A stretch of DNA of 64,000 nt from positions 1,736,001 through 1,800,000 of the forward strand of contig CP091033.1 of assembly GCA_039725955.1 (NCBI GenBank), given 5' to 3'. Positions 38,025 through 47,707 of the stretch are shown in pieces; position 1 is the stretch's first letter; each line of letters opens with the position of its first letter. The position numbers were made by a program, and so were the translations under genes. Source of the stretch: Sinorhizobium sp. B11 (GTDB lineage: Bacteria; Pseudomonadota; Alphaproteobacteria; Rhizobiales; Rhizobiaceae). The notes beneath the pieces are model-generated. The model worked only from the letters and a program-made list of their open reading frames with translations, searched no databases and was not told where the DNA came from.

Positions 38025-39070
38025 CGGATGCGCTCGCCGGTCGCCCTGTCGAAGAGCAGCACCTTGTCGATATCGATCGACAGCTTCACATCCTGCCCGG
38101 CCGAGAGCAGCCGACCGCCATGAACGACGACGGAAATGTCTTCGCCCCCCATGTCGACCACGAGTTCCTGGTCCTCGCCGGTCGGCTCGACGAGGCTGAT
38201 CCGGCCGGGCACCCCATCCGTGGCAAGCGTGATATGTTGCGGACGGATGCCGTAGACGATTTCCGTGCCCGGCCGCAGCGGGTTTGTTAGCGGCAGGGCG
38301 ACGCCGCTATCCGTCATGGCCGCCCCATTGCCGACGGTCGCCGGGATCAGGTTGATCTCCGGCGAGCCGATGAAGCCGGCGACGAAGAGATTGGCGGGAT
38401 CGTTGTAGAGCGTCAGCGGCGCGCCGACCTGTTCCACCTTGCCGCCGTTCAGCACAACGATCTTGTCGGCCATGGTCATTGCCTCGGTCTGGTCGTGGGT
38501 GACGTAGACCGTGGTCTTGCCGAGGCGCTGGTGCAGCTTCTTGATTTCGCTGCGCATCTTGACGCGCAGCTTGGCATCGAGATTGGAGAGCGGTTCGTCG
38601 AACAGGAAGGCGCGCGGATCGCGCACGATGGCGCGACCCATGGCGACACGCTGGCGCTGACCGCCCGAAAGCTCGCGCGGCAGGCGGTCCAGCAGTTTTT
38701 CAAGGCCGAGGATGCCGGCAGCCTCCTCGACCCGTTTGCGGATTTCCGCCTTCGGGGCGCCGGCAAGCTTCAGAGCGAAGCTCATGTTTTCGGCGACCTT
38801 CATGTGCGGATAGAGCGCATAGGACTGGAAGACCATGGCGATATCGCGCTCCTTGGCCGGCATGTCGTTGACGACCTTGCCGCCGATGGTGATCTCGCCG
38901 GCGGAAATATCCTCCAGCCCGGCAATCATGCGCAGCAGCGTGGACTTGCCGCAGCCCGAGGGGCCGACGAGGACGACGAATTCGCCGTCGCCCATATCGA
39001 GCGAGATATCGTTGAGCACGGCGACGCTGCCATAGCTCTTGCCGACATTCCTGAGTTCGATCTCCGACAT
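38021..39070 (-). CDS. ugpC: CUT1 sugar-type ABC transporter ATP-binding protein (UgpC/MalK-like)
   Basis: 349-residue ATPase: Walker [10 protein letters not shown], signature [15 protein letters not shown], Walker [18 protein letters not shown]-loop [16 protein letters not shown], then a C-terminal TOBE-like domain from about residue 240 ([16 protein letters not shown]). It matches the shared ATPase type of CUT1 importers and would pair with the two permeases and binding protein at 42.4-45.7 kb. It lies 19 bases after the larger ADP-ribosylglycohydrolase-like gene. Placement between hydrolases and the CoA-transferase fixes it in the operon. Confidence 0.94.
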   Translation of the reverse strand: MSEIELRNVGKSYGSVAVLNDISLDMGDGEFVVLVGPSGCGKSTLLRMIAGLEDISAGEITIGGKVVNDMPAKERDIAMVFQSYALYPHMKVAENMSFALKLAGAPKAEIRKRVEEAAGILGLEKLLDRLPRELSGGQRQRVAMGRAIVRDPRAFLFDEPLSNLDAKLRVKMRSEIKKLHQRLGKTTVYVTHDQTEAMTMADKIVVLNGGKVEQVGAPLTLYNDPANLFVAGFIGSPEINLIPATVGNGAAMTDSGVALPLTNPLRPGTEIVYGIRPQHITLATDGVPGRISLVEPTGEDQELVVDMGGEDISVVVHGGRLLSAGQDVKLSIDIDKVLLFDRATGERIR

Positions 39071-39089
39071 GTGCTTCCTCCCCTTGCGA

Positions 39090-41201
39090 TTAGAGCTCGA
39101 CGATCTCGAGCCGGCCGATCGACATGCGGCCGGCCGAGGCCATGCGCAGCCCCACCATGCCGTAGCCGAAAGTCTGATCCTCGGCTTCGAGAACCAGGCT
39201 GCCGTCGATCGACAGGGCGAGCCTGTTGCCGTTGACCGTCAGATTGACCTGATAGTCGCGACCGTATTCCGCCTTGAACGGTGCGCGCGCCAGGATGGTC
39301 GTGCCGTGGTTTTCGGCCAGGATCACCGCTTCGCCGTTCTGGAAGCCGCCGGCATAAAAACGGCTGGTCCCTTGCGCGCGGGCGACGACCAGATGCGAGA
39401 CGCCGGAGAGCGGTCTCAGATCCGCATTGACGCTCACATCCCGCAGATAGGCATTTCCGGTCCAGGCATCGGCATCACTTGCCGTATGGGCATGGATGCG
39501 GCCCTGCTGCAGGCTCCAGTGGCCGCGGTTCCAGGTGAAGCGGGTGATGCCGCCCCATTCCAGCGCTTCCTTGGCCGGGTCGATCACGGTGCGGCCCTTG
39601 CCGGAGACGGAGAATTCCGAGAGGAACAGACGGCCGAGGAATTTCAGGCGGCCGAAATATTCGACGAGGATGCCGATCTCGTCGATCGCCTCGCCCTTGC
39701 CGTCGGGAATGGTGAATTCATAGTCCTGCCAGCCCTCGGAGGAGGGAACGTGCCAGGCGCCGGTCTCCTCGATCGCGCCGGTCATGGCGCGGCGGATATA
39801 GGGGGCGACGCGCAGATGGCCGTCGCCGTTCCACGGGTCGAGCCAAAGCTTGAACCTGACTGTCTGGCCGTCATCGGCAAGCGGCGTGAACATCGGCCGG
39901 TAGCGCTCGTCGTCGAAATCGGCGCGGCGATAGAAGGGCTTCCAGAAGATGCGGCCGCCCTGCCCGCGCTCCAGCCGGTCGAGCAGGATTTCCAGCGAGC
40001 CTCTCGCATAGTCCGTATGGCGCTCGTTCGAAGCCTTGACGGCGATCTGGTTGAAGGGCTCGGTGCGGAAAGCGTGTGTGGCACCCGGCGCATCGAAATC
40101 GAAGCGCACGCCGCGGCGCTCGAAATCCTCGACCCAGAGCGCCGGCGGCTCCTTGCCCTGCAGGCGCAGCGCAAGCACCGTCAGTTCGCGGGCGAAGGAA
40201 GGGATATCGACGACGTTGATCGTGCCGGTCACGCCGGAGGCGACGACGAAATCGTTGATCGGCTTGCGGTACTTGTCCCAGCCCGGCTGCACCCCTTGGA
40301 ACGTGCCGACGATCGCGCCGGCATTGCCGGCATTGCAGTCGGTATCCCAGCCGGCCATGGTGGCGATCTCGGCGGTGCGCGGCAGGTCGCCCTGGCCGTA
40401 GATCAGCGCCATGAAGACGACGCCGGCATTCGGAATGATGTGGCAGACGCCGGGATAGCGATCATAACCCCATTCGGCCGTCAGCATGTCGCGGCAAGCG
40501 CGCCAGTCACCGGGGTTGTCCTTGTGGAAGGCGAGGACGGCACGGGCAACCCGGGCATAGAGCGAGCTTGCCGGGATCGTCGAAAGACCTGTTTCGATGA
40601 TTTCCTCGATGCTTTTGGCGACGAAGGCCTGGGCGATGGCGGCAGCGCAGAAACGTGCGCCGTTCAGGCCCTCGCCGTCATGGGCGACACTTGCCGCCCG
40701 TGCGGAGGCATCGGCCGCCTTTTCAGGTTCACCCGGATGGATCCAGCCCCAGCTGTCGATGAAGATCTGGCCGCCGATCTGTTCGGCAACGGTCGTGCCG
40801 TTCTGGGCAATGGAACCCGATTGCGGGGCGGGAATGCCGGCGCGCAGGTTCTGGTAGGCGGTGTGTTCGGTGGAATTGCCGAAGCCGCCCCACCAGTACA
40901 TGCCGTGCTCTTCGGCCGCATAGTTCAGCCAGGTCTTGCCGACATCCTCGGCGGTGGCGCCGAGCCCGTAATCGCGCAGCGCGCGGATGAAATAGACCGG
41001 ACCGTTGGTATCGTCATCGGCGGCGAAATTCTTGAAATCGCGCAGATATTCGGTGACCTCGCCATAGGTGCCGCGAATGCGGTCATAGCTCCAGATGGTG
41101 GGCTCGACGGGGGCGCCGAGGCGCACGCCGATCGCCTTGCCGATGAAGCCGGAATAAATGCGTTCGAAAATCTCTGTTGTGTTCAACATCGTCCTGTCCA
41201 A
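39090..41201 (-). CDS. ADP-ribosylglycohydrolase-fold protein with C-terminal extension, 703 residues
   Basis: The N-terminal two thirds are an ADP-ribosylglycohydrolase (ADP-ribosyl-hydrolase) fold: [19 protein letters not shown], the first metal cluster [16 protein letters not shown] and the second [16 protein letters not shown]. From about residue 400 a second part follows that looks beta-rich and carbohydrate-binding-like ([40 protein letters not shown]), resembling LamG-type jelly rolls. Such proteins hydrolyse N-glycosidic bonds to ribose-like sugars using two metals. The gene is four bases after its smaller relative. No signal peptide is seen, so it acts inside the cell. Substrate unknown. 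Confidence 0.87.
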   Translation of the reverse strand: MDRTMLNTTEIFERIYSGFIGKAIGVRLGAPVEPTIWSYDRIRGTYGEVTEYLRDFKNFAADDDTNGPVYFIRALRDYGLGATAEDVGKTWLNYAAEEHGMYWWGGFGNSTEHTAYQNLRAGIPAPQSGSIAQNGTTVAEQIGGQIFIDSWGWIHPGEPEKAADASARAASVAHDGEGLNGARFCAAAIAQAFVAKSIEEIIETGLSTIPASSLYARVARAVLAFHKDNPGDWRACRDMLTAEWGYDRYPGVCHIIPNAGVVFMALIYGQGDLPRTAEIATMAGWDTDCNAGNAGAIVGTFQGVQPGWDKYRKPINDFVVASGVTGTINVVDIPSFARELTVLALRLQGKEPPALWVEDFERRGVRFDFDAPGATHAFRTEPFNQIAVKASNERHTDYARGSLEILLDRLERGQGGRIFWKPFYRRADFDDERYRPMFTPLADDGQTVRFKLWLDPWNGDGHLRVAPYIRRAMTGAIEETGAWHVPSSEGWQDYEFTIPDGKGEAIDEIGILVEYFGRLKFLGRLFLSEFSVSGKGRTVIDPAKEALEWGGITRFTWNRGHWSLQQGRIHAHTASDADAWTGNAYLRDVSVNADLRPLSGVSHLVVARAQGTSRFYAGGFQNGEAVILAENHGTTILARAPFKAEYGRDYQVNLTVNGNRLALSIDGSLVLEAEDQTFGYGMVGLRMASAGRMSIGRLEIVEL

Positions 41202-41204
41202 AAT

Positions 41205-42410
41205 TTATAGGCGTTCAAGCTGAGTTTGATCGGCAAGGCCGAGGAGCCCATCGCGCGCCCTGATCTTGGCGGCGTCGCGCTCATGCTCGGCCGTCTGGAT
41301 CGCGATGACCGTTTCGGTGAAGGCATCGGCGGACGTAAAGAGAGCGAGCCTGTTGACCCGGTCGAGCTGCGCGGCAGCGGCCGCGTCGATCACGCTTTCG
41401 CCGTGCAGGGCGCCGAGGATCGCGCCGGCCATGACGCCGATCGAATCCGTGTCGCGGCCGGAATTGATGCCGTCCTGAATGGTCTTGTAGAAATCGCCGT
41501 CGTTGAGGATGGCAAAACCGAGCGCCAGCGGCAGTTCCTCGATCGCGTTCAGCCGCGACGGCTGATAGGCGTCCGAGGCGATGCCGGCCTTCTGGGCGGT
41601 GTGATTGACGTTGTCGCCCATCGGCGAATAGCGCGCGATGATCTTGTGGAATTCATCGACCACGGTCTTGTAGTCGGCATGTTTGAGGATGCGGGCGGCA
41701 TCGACGATATCGGCAATGGCAGCGCGCGTGCCGTCCTTGGCCACGGCGAGCGCTTCATCGATGACGGCATCCAGCGTCGTGCCCGGCACGAAAGCGGCTG
41801 CGATTGCGGCGGCCAGCACGCCGGCGGCTTCGAGGCCGAAGCTCTGCTGGTGGCCGGAGGCAAAGGCGATCGCCTCGTCATAGGCAGCCTTTGGATTGCA
41901 GGCGTTCACGACGCCGACGGGCGCGATATACATGGCGGCACCGCAATTGACCATATTGCCGATCCCGCCCTGACGCGGATCGCAATTGGACAGCTGGTGG
42001 CGCTGGAAGATCCATTTTTCCGGATAGAAAAGGCGCTCGATCAGCATCGCCTCGCGCTGCAGTTCCGGCACCCAGCGCGGCGTCCAGGCGATCTCGCGCA
42101 CCATGCCGGAGGCCATATCCCAGGCATCGACATGGCGCTTGACGTCGCCATAGATCGACATCAGGCAGAGCGTCATCAGCGTATCGTCGGTGACGATGCC
42201 GCTGCCGCGCACCCGGCCGTTGCGGGCGCTCTCGCTCTGGCTCATGCGGTGCCATTCGGTATCGAGCGAGGTGACCCTGCCGTAACGCTCGCGGATTTCG
42301 GCAGCGGAGAGTTTTTCGACCGGCGCCCCGAGGGCGTCGCCATAGGCGACGCCAAAGAGAAGCGCACGGACCCGTCCCTTGAGGGAGAGCCCCTTTGCAT
42401 CATTTGCCAT
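41205..42410 (-). CDS. ADP-ribosylglycohydrolase-fold protein, 401 residues
   Basis: Metal-dependent hydrolase of the ADP-ribosylglycohydrolase family. The N-terminus RVRALLFGVAYGDALGAPVE, the metal motif GIVTDDTLMTLCLMS near residue 73 and the C-terminal metal motif NSGRDTDSIGVMAGAILGAL are the family's three anchors. The start overlaps the binding-protein gene by 11 bases. It is a paralogue in function-space of the 703-residue enzyme beside it, without the C-terminal extension. The pair may act on two glycosidic bonds or two stereoisomers of the imported compound; that is a guess. Confidence 0.9.
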   Translation of the reverse strand: MANDAKGLSLKGRVRALLFGVAYGDALGAPVEKLSAAEIRERYGRVTSLDTEWHRMSQSESARNGRVRGSGIVTDDTLMTLCLMSIYGDVKRHVDAWDMASGMVREIAWTPRWVPELQREAMLIERLFYPEKWIFQRHQLSNCDPRQGGIGNMVNCGAAMYIAPVGVVNACNPKAAYDEAIAFASGHQQSFGLEAAGVLAAAIAAAFVPGTTLDAVIDEALAVAKDGTRAAIADIVDAARILKHADYKTVVDEFHKIIARYSPMGDNVNHTAQKAGIASDAYQPSRLNAIEELPLALGFAILNDGDFYKTIQDGINSGRDTDSIGVMAGAILGALHGESVIDAAAAAQLDRVNRLALFTSADAFTETVIAIQTAEHERDAAKIRARDGLLGLADQTQLERL

Positions 42411-43827
42411 TCAGTACCGTCCTTGCATATTCGGTCATGTGTTCGCCGCCGGCACTGTTCCATTCGGTCACGAACTGGTCCCACTGATCCATCTTGGCTT
42501 CGCCGGAGATGAACTTGTAGACCCAGGCCCGGTAGACATTCTCCGTGGCGTCGATGTCGGTGGCGTAGTCTGCGGGCCAGACGAAGGCATTGTCCGGCTT
42601 GAAGTTGGCGGCGATCGTCTTCAGCGAGCCCTGCGCGGCGTCGCTCATCCACTGCACCGGTGGCTGCCAATTGGCGGCGACGAGGAAGCGGGCATACCAG
42701 GTGGCGATCTTGTCGGTCGTCTTGATGGTGTTGCCGTCCTTCGTGTACTGCTCACCCTCGAAGCCGAGGCGTTCGATCGCCTGGCCCTCGGGGCTGGCGA
42801 TGAAGTCGAGCAGCTTGACGACCTCTTCCTTGTGCTCGGAGGTCGTGGCGATCGCGAGACCGCGCGCTTCCTTGGAAACGTCGAGCGCGATCAGCCCCTG
42901 GCCGGCCGGACCCTTGGGCGGCGCAAGCAGCGTCAGCGTCGGGTTCTGGTCGGGATGGGCCTGGCGCATCTTGCCGCCATAGATATCGATGACCTCGGCC
43001 GACGAGCCGAAGACCACGCCGGCGCGGCCGGAATAGAACTTGTCTTCCTTCACGTCCCACTTGGTGGTGATGTATTCCGGATCGTAGAGGCCCTTCTCCT
43101 TCAGCGAGGCGTAGAAGGCGATCTTGTCCTTCTCCTGCTTGGAGGTGCGCGCCGCGATCCATTCGCCGGCGTCGTTCTTCATCCAGGTGCCGGTCACGCC
43201 GAAGGCCTGGTTGAAGATGGAATCGAGTTCCTGCGTATTGTCGGCGGTCGTCACACCATAGGTGTCGGCCTTGCCGTTTCCGTCGAAATCGCCGTCCTTG
43301 ATGGCCGTGAAGAGCTTGACGTAATCATCGACCGTCTGCGGGGCAGCGACACCGCTCTTTGCGAGCCAGTCGGTGCGGATGACCGGCTGGGGAATGCGCG
43401 GCGGATAGACGTAGAGCAGGTAGGGATAGTTCTTCAGGCGCTCGACATTGTGCGGGAAGAGCGCGTCCTTCAGATAGGTCGTCTTCGGCAGCCAGTTGTT
43501 CCAGTCCTCGAGAACACCCTGCTCGGCCATCTTGGCGTCGCCGCCCTGGAAATAGATGAGATCGGGAATATCGCCCGAGAGCAGCATGGCGCTCAGCTTG
43601 TCGGCATAACCCGAAGAGGGAAGATCGACGATCTGGATGTGGATGTCGGTGCCCTTGGCCTTCAGCGCCTCCTCGTATTTCTTCACGAGCTTGACGTCAT
43701 CAGGATTGGTGGTCTGCAGATCCTTGGAAACGACGCGGATCGTCACCGGATCGGCAAGAGCGGGAATGGCGGTTCCCGCCGTCAGCGCCATCACTGTCAT
43801 GGCCCCCAGAAGCATTCTCCCAAGCAT
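42400..43827 (-). CDS. CUT1-type extracellular solute-binding protein
   Basis: 475 residues from the ATG at 43827, with an excellent AAGGAGGAAATC site; the frame's longer extension is a shadow. A Sec signal (MLLGAMTVMALTAGTAIPAL) is cleaved near residue 25. The mature protein has the family-1 layout with PDLIYFQGGDAKMAEQGVLE near residue 90 and resembles the LipO/YtcQ group that accompanies LplB/YtcP permeases. It delivers the solute to the two permeases directly upstream. The ligand is likely a sugar, sugar derivative or nucleoside-like compound. Confidence 0.92.
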   Translation of the reverse strand: MLGRMLLGAMTVMALTAGTAIPALADPVTIRVVSKDLQTTNPDDVKLVKKYEEALKAKGTDIHIQIVDLPSSGYADKLSAMLLSGDIPDLIYFQGGDAKMAEQGVLEDWNNWLPKTTYLKDALFPHNVERLKNYPYLLYVYPPRIPQPVIRTDWLAKSGVAAPQTVDDYVKLFTAIKDGDFDGNGKADTYGVTTADNTQELDSIFNQAFGVTGTWMKNDAGEWIAARTSKQEKDKIAFYASLKEKGLYDPEYITTKWDVKEDKFYSGRAGVVFGSSAEVIDIYGGKMRQAHPDQNPTLTLLAPPKGPAGQGLIALDVSKEARGLAIATTSEHKEEVVKLLDFIASPEGQAIERLGFEGEQYTKDGNTIKTTDKIATWYARFLVAANWQPPVQWMSDAAQGSLKTIAANFKPDNAFVWPADYATDIDATENVYRAWVYKFISGEAKMDQWDQFVTEWNSAGGEHMTEYARTVLNGK

Positions 43828-43859
43828 GATTTCCTCCTTATATGCTTTGGTTTCGTGTC

Positions 43860-44762
43860 TCAGCCCTTCAGCGCACCGCTCATGGTGCCCTTCGTGAAGA
43901 ACTTCAGAATGAGTGGATAGATCGCCAGGATCGGCACGATGGTGAGCAGGATCATGCCCGCCTTCAGCGCGCGGATATTGATCTGGCTGGCGCCGGTGTA
44001 ATTGTTGGAATTGTCGACGCCGACCATGGCAAGCTTGTCGCCCTCGACGACGAACTGGCGCAGCACCACCTGCAGCGGCCATTTCGACTGATCATTCAGG
44101 TAGATCATCGCCCGGAAGAACTCGTTCCAGTGGAAGACGAAGTAGAAGAGCGCGATGGTGGCGAGCGCCGACTTGGCGAGCGGCAGCGCCACATACCAGA
44201 AGATCTGGAAGGGATTGGCGCCGTCGAGCTCGGAGGCCTCAAGCAGTTCCTTCGGCACTTCCTCGAAGAAGCGGATCAAGATGATCAGGTACCATGCATT
44301 GACCAGCTTGAAGAGGATGACCGACCAGTAGCTGTCGAGCAGGCCGAGACGCTTGTTGACGAGGTAATCCGGAATGATGCCGGGATCGAAGACGATCGTG
44401 ACCAGCATGAGAACGAAGATGACCCGCCGCCCGGGCAGGCCGGGACGCGACAGCGCCCAGGCCATCAGCGCCGTCAGGATGACGCCGAGGAAGCTGCTGA
44501 CGAGCGTGATGAAGATCGAATTGACGACGCCGCGCAGCACCGCCGGGTTGTTCAGAAGCAGGCTCCAAACATCGGTCGAGAAGCCGTTCGGCAGTACGGT
44601 GAGACCGCTCATGCCGGCGACCTCGCTCGGATCGGAGAGCGAGATGGCGAGCAGGTTGAGGAGCGGCTGCACGGTCAGCACGACGAGGAACAGCAGCGTC
44701 GAGACGATGATCGCATATTCGGCGCGTTCGAGCGGCGTGCGGCGGATATTGAGGGCGGCCAT
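43860..44762 (-). CDS. CUT1-type ABC transporter permease (LplC/YtcP-like)
   Basis: 300-residue permease with about six membrane segments, first at YAIIVSTLLFLVVLTVQPLL. The EAA loop reads ELLEASELDGANPFQIFWYV. FSTDVWSLLLNNPAVLRGVV in the first periplasmic loop and the C-terminal MILLTIVPILAIYPLILKFF are typical of the YtcP/LplC group. The ATG at 44762 overlaps the upstream permease stop (TAATG) and has GGGAG seven bases ahead; a GTG two codons upstream is less likely. Confidence 0.93.
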   Translation of the reverse strand: MAALNIRRTPLERAEYAIIVSTLLFLVVLTVQPLLNLLAISLSDPSEVAGMSGLTVLPNGFSTDVWSLLLNNPAVLRGVVNSIFITLVSSFLGVILTALMAWALSRPGLPGRRVIFVLMLVTIVFDPGIIPDYLVNKRLGLLDSYWSVILFKLVNAWYLIILIRFFEEVPKELLEASELDGANPFQIFWYVALPLAKSALATIALFYFVFHWNEFFRAMIYLNDQSKWPLQVVLRQFVVEGDKLAMVGVDNSNNYTGASQINIRALKAGMILLTIVPILAIYPLILKFFTKGTMSGALKG

Positions 44763-45727
44763 TACCACACTCCCTTGCCGGTCAGGCGTTTGGACAGGAG
44801 GTGCGCGCCGACGATCATCAGCATGCCGAGCACGGCCTTGAACAGCCCTGCTGCCGTCGCCAGCGAATATTCGCCGGTCTGCAGGCCGATGCGGTAGACA
44901 TAGGTGTCGATGATATCGATCTTGCTGCGCACGACGTCATTGGAGAAATTGATGACCTGATTGAGGTCGGCATTGAGGAACATGCCGGCATTCAGGATGA
45001 AGAGCGTCGCGATCGTCGGCACGATGCCGGGAATGGTGACGTAGCGGATCTTCTGCCAGCGATTGGCGCCGTCGATCTCGGCGGCGGCATAAAGCTCCTG
45101 GTCGATGGCGATGATGGCGGCGAGATAGAGCAGGCTGTCCCAGCCGGCCGAGCGCCAGATTTCCGAGAATACCAGCACCCAGCGGATCGAGCCCGTATCG
45201 GTCATGAAGGAGACCGGCTGCATGCCGAAGACGCCGAGCACGTCGTTGACCGCGCCATCGCTTGGCGACAGCACGGCGATGAAGACGCCTGCTATGACCA
45301 CCCAGGACAGGAAATGCGGCAGGTAGATCGCCGACTGGATGAACTTGCGCAGGGAGCCGCCACGGATTTCATTCAGCAGCAGGGCGACGACGATCGGCAC
45401 CGGAAAGACGAAGATGATCTTCAGCGTCGAGATGATCAGCGTATTGGCAAGCACCTGCCAGAAGATCGCCGAGGCAAACAGCGTCTGGAAATGCTTGAGG
45501 CCGACCCAGAGGTTCGGGCCGATGATGCGCAGCTGCTCGAAGGCGATCTTGGCTTCCCAGATCGGCAGGTAATGGAAGATGAGGAAGAAGACGAGGCCGG
45601 GCGCCATCATCACATAATAGGGCCACCATTGGCGGATGCCCTTGCCGAGTCGGCTTCGACGAACTGCGGGAACGTTCCCACTTTTGGACGGCGCAAGTGA
45701 CATCGGCATATTGTTGCTTACGGTCAT
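44762..45727 (-). CDS. CUT1-type ABC transporter permease (LplB/YteP-like)
   Basis: 321-residue permease. The first membrane segment is in YYVMMAPGLVFFLIFHYLPI and the EAA loop is ELYAAAEIDGANRWQKIRYV. The loop PHFLSWVVIAGVFIAVLSP is characteristic of the LplB group. It starts four bases after the lacI stop. Codons 16-20 (SGNVP) lie on a GGGAACGTTCCC palindrome that matches the operator upstream of lacI, so the gene's beginning may double as a regulatory site. Confidence 0.93.
   Translation of the reverse strand: MTVSNNMPMSLAPSKSGNVPAVRRSRLGKGIRQWWPYYVMMAPGLVFFLIFHYLPIWEAKIAFEQLRIIGPNLWVGLKHFQTLFASAIFWQVLANTLIISTLKIIFVFPVPIVVALLLNEIRGGSLRKFIQSAIYLPHFLSWVVIAGVFIAVLSPSDGAVNDVLGVFGMQPVSFMTDTGSIRWVLVFSEIWRSAGWDSLLYLAAIIAIDQELYAAAEIDGANRWQKIRYVTIPGIVPTIATLFILNAGMFLNADLNQVINFSNDVVRSKIDIIDTYVYRIGLQTGEYSLATAAGLFKAVLGMLMIVGAHLLSKRLTGKGVW
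45666..45681. promoter_or_regulatory. Candidate intragenic LacI-family operator
   Basis: The perfect palindrome GGGAACGTTCCC at 45668-45679, with flanks GC and AC, falls inside the permease coding sequence about 50 bases after its start. It shares GTGGGAACGTT with the site upstream of lacI. It may work as an auxiliary operator for looping or as a roadblock. Confidence 0.5.
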
Positions 45728-45731
45728 GGCA

Positions 45732-46781
45732 TTACCTCCCTGCCGCCACCCTTATGGGTGCCGGAACCGACAGATCGGCGAGTGATCCTCGCTCTATGAG
45801 CCGGCATGGCATATAGACCCGGCCGTGTTCGGGGCGGCCGGCAATTTCATCGAGCAGACATTCGACGGCGCGGACGCCGATCAGCCGCCCTGGCTTTTCG
45901 ATCGTGGTCAGGCCCGGCCAGGAAAAGGCGCCGGCCGGAATGCCGTCGAAACCGAGGATCGACACATCTTCCGGGCAGCGCAGGCCGGCTTCGCGCACCG
46001 CCATCATGGCGCCGAGCGCCATCAGGTCGTTGGCGGCAAAGACGGCCAGATGGCCAGGGCCTCTTCTCTCCAGCAGCCGCGCCATGCCCTGCCGCCCGCC
46101 CTCGACCGTATATTCGGCCTCCTCGATCGGCAGCAGAGCCGGATCGAAATCGCGTTCGACGCAATGTTCGTGCACGGTGCGCAGAAAGCGCGCCCGCGCC
46201 AGACGCGAACGCGGCCCGAGCAGCAGTGCCGGCGCCGCATGACCGCGCGCCGTCAGCACACCCATGCCGAGGCGCACCGCCTGGGGAATATCGGAGCCGA
46301 CGCTCGACGTATCGGGAAAGCGCTCGGCGCTGGAGCCGATCAGCACGAAAGGCAGGCCGAAACGCCCGAGATCGTCGAAACTGTCGGCCACCGGATTGAT
46401 GATGGCGCCATCGACGCGGGCGCGACGCAGCGCCCGCAGATGCCGCGCTTCCTTTTCCGCATCCCAGTCGGAGGAAAAGACGAGAAGCGAGATATCGTCC
46501 TTCGCGGCCCGGTCCTGCGCGCCGCGCGCAACTTCGGCCCAGAACGGGTTGGTAATGTCGGGAATGACGATGCCGAGCAGGCCGCTGCGCCCGGAGCGCA
46601 TGCCGACGGCGAGATGATTGGGCTCGTAACCGGTGGCGGCGACAGCCTTCATGACGCTATCGCGCGCCTCGTCGGAGATCCGCCCCGAACCGGCCAGCAC
46701 GCGCGCAACGGTGCTCTTGGAAACACCCGCCCGCTCCGCCACATCGATAATGGTTGCCCTCCGCAGAGGCTTCTTCTCCAT
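45732..46781 (-). CDS. LacI-family transcriptional regulator
   Basis: 349 residues from the ATG at 46781, which has GGAGGAGG upstream; an in-frame start at 46811 is less likely. The N-terminal helix-turn-helix and hinge are textbook: TIIDVAERAGVSKSTVARVL, then GYEPNHLAVGMRSGRSGLLG. The effector domain has GIVIPDITNPFWAEVARGAQ and the C-terminal VSILGFDGIPAGAFSWPGLT. First gene of the operon it probably represses: permeases, binding protein, two glycohydrolases, ATPase, CoA-transferase, lyase. The inducer is presumably the imported compound or a product. Confidence 0.94.
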   Translation of the reverse strand: MEKKPLRRATIIDVAERAGVSKSTVARVLAGSGRISDEARDSVMKAVAATGYEPNHLAVGMRSGRSGLLGIVIPDITNPFWAEVARGAQDRAAKDDISLLVFSSDWDAEKEARHLRALRRARVDGAIINPVADSFDDLGRFGLPFVLIGSSAERFPDTSSVGSDIPQAVRLGMGVLTARGHAAPALLLGPRSRLARARFLRTVHEHCVERDFDPALLPIEEAEYTVEGGRQGMARLLERRGPGHLAVFAANDLMALGAMMAVREAGLRCPEDVSILGFDGIPAGAFSWPGLTTIEKPGRLIGVRAVECLLDEIAGRPEHGRVYMPCRLIERGSLADLSVPAPIRVAAGR

Positions 46782-46825
46782 CGGCCTCCTCCATTCGCGC
46801 GACAGCAACACGGCCAGAGCCGATA

Positions 46826-46843
46826 TGTGGGAACGTTACCACA
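46826..46843. promoter_or_regulatory. Candidate LacI-family operator upstream of lacI
   Basis: TGTGGGAACGTTACCACA, an inverted repeat with a central AACGTT and one off-symmetry position, lies about 45 bases upstream of the lacI start. Central CG with AACGTT-type half-sites is usual for LacI-family operators. A matching core recurs at 45668-45679. Confidence 0.65.
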
Positions 46844-46963
46844 AAAATTGAGATTTGCAATGCCGAGGACGGCCAATGGGACAAAGACGGCAATTGCATT
46901 CACCAGGATTGCCGCAGCGTCTGCCCACCCGCGAAGCGCCACGTAGCCATTCAAATCACTTGG

Positions 46964-46991
46964 AGGCCGTGAGATACTCATCTCCCGGCCT
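46964..46991. terminator. Inverted repeat terminator after the DJ-1/PfpI gene
   Basis: A 12-bp stem with one mismatch (AGGCCGTGAGAT against ATCTCCCGGCCT) and an ACTC loop lies 18 bases beyond the minus-strand DJ-1 stop at 47009. It separates this unit from the lacI operon. Confidence 0.6.
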
Positions 46992-47008
46992 TTCCTCATC
47001 AATGCCGG

Positions 47009-47707
47009 CTATACAGCGACACCGGCCTTTAGACTTGTGAGAAGCGTAACGAGGGCCTCGGCTCCGGCGGTCGACGATGCCGGATTTTGTCCCGTGATCA
47101 GCCTGCCATCAGTGATCGCGAAGCTCTCCCAGTTTGCCTTCTTCTCGTAAAGACCGCCGAGCCGCTTGAGTTCGTCCTCAACCAGGAACGGTACGACCTT
47201 CGTGAGTTGCACTTCTTCTTCCTCACCGTTGGTGAAGCCGGTCACCCGCTTGCCCTTGACAATCGGAGCGCCCTTATAGGTTACGCGGTGCAAGACGGCG
47301 GGCGCGTGGCAGACCGCCGCAACGGGCTTACCGTTGTTGTAGAAGGACTCGATCAACTTGATGGACACGGGGTTGTCAACCAGATCCCACATGGGACCGT
47401 GACCGCCAGGATAGAAGATAGCGTCGAAATCGTCAGCGCGCACGTCACTTAACCTGGTGGTGGTCGCGAACACCCTCTGCGCGGCCTCGTCGTGCTTGAA
47501 CCGCGTCATGGCAGGCGTCTGGTTCTCTGGCAGATCGCTCTTCGGGTCGATCGGCGGTTGACCGCCCTTGGGTGACGCCAGCGTCAAATCGACTCCGGCG
47601 TCGCGAAAGACATAGTAAGGGGCGGCGCCCTCTTCGAGCCAGAAGCCTGTCTTGCGCCCTGTGCTTCCGAGTATGTCATGAGAGGTGAATACCATGAGGA
47701 TCTTCAT
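47009..47707 (-). CDS. DJ-1/PfpI family protein (Hsp31/HchA-like type 1 glutamine amidotransferase fold)
   Basis: 232 residues. The nucleophile elbow is PVAAVCHAPAVLHRVTYKG with the conserved Cys followed by His, and the acidic partner region is AIFYPGGHGPMWDLVDNP. The long form with TGFWLEEGAAPYYVFRDAG matches the Hsp31-like subgroup, whose members act as chaperones or glyoxal-handling enzymes. The start is 75 bases from a copy of the region's 27-bp promoter element. The gene is a lone unit. Confidence 0.92.
   Translation of the reverse strand: MKILMVFTSHDILGSTGRKTGFWLEEGAAPYYVFRDAGVDLTLASPKGGQPPIDPKSDLPENQTPAMTRFKHDEAAQRVFATTTRLSDVRADDFDAIFYPGGHGPMWDLVDNPVSIKLIESFYNNGKPVAAVCHAPAVLHRVTYKGAPIVKGKRVTGFTNGEEEEVQLTKVVPFLVEDELKRLGGLYEKKANWESFAITDGRLITGQNPASSTAGAEALVTLLTSLKAGVAV

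Noticed and set aside
39039..41210. Very long plus-strand open frame opposite the 703-residue glycohydrolase
   Set aside because: It is the antisense shadow of a real gene with intact metal motifs; high GC keeps the opposite frame open.
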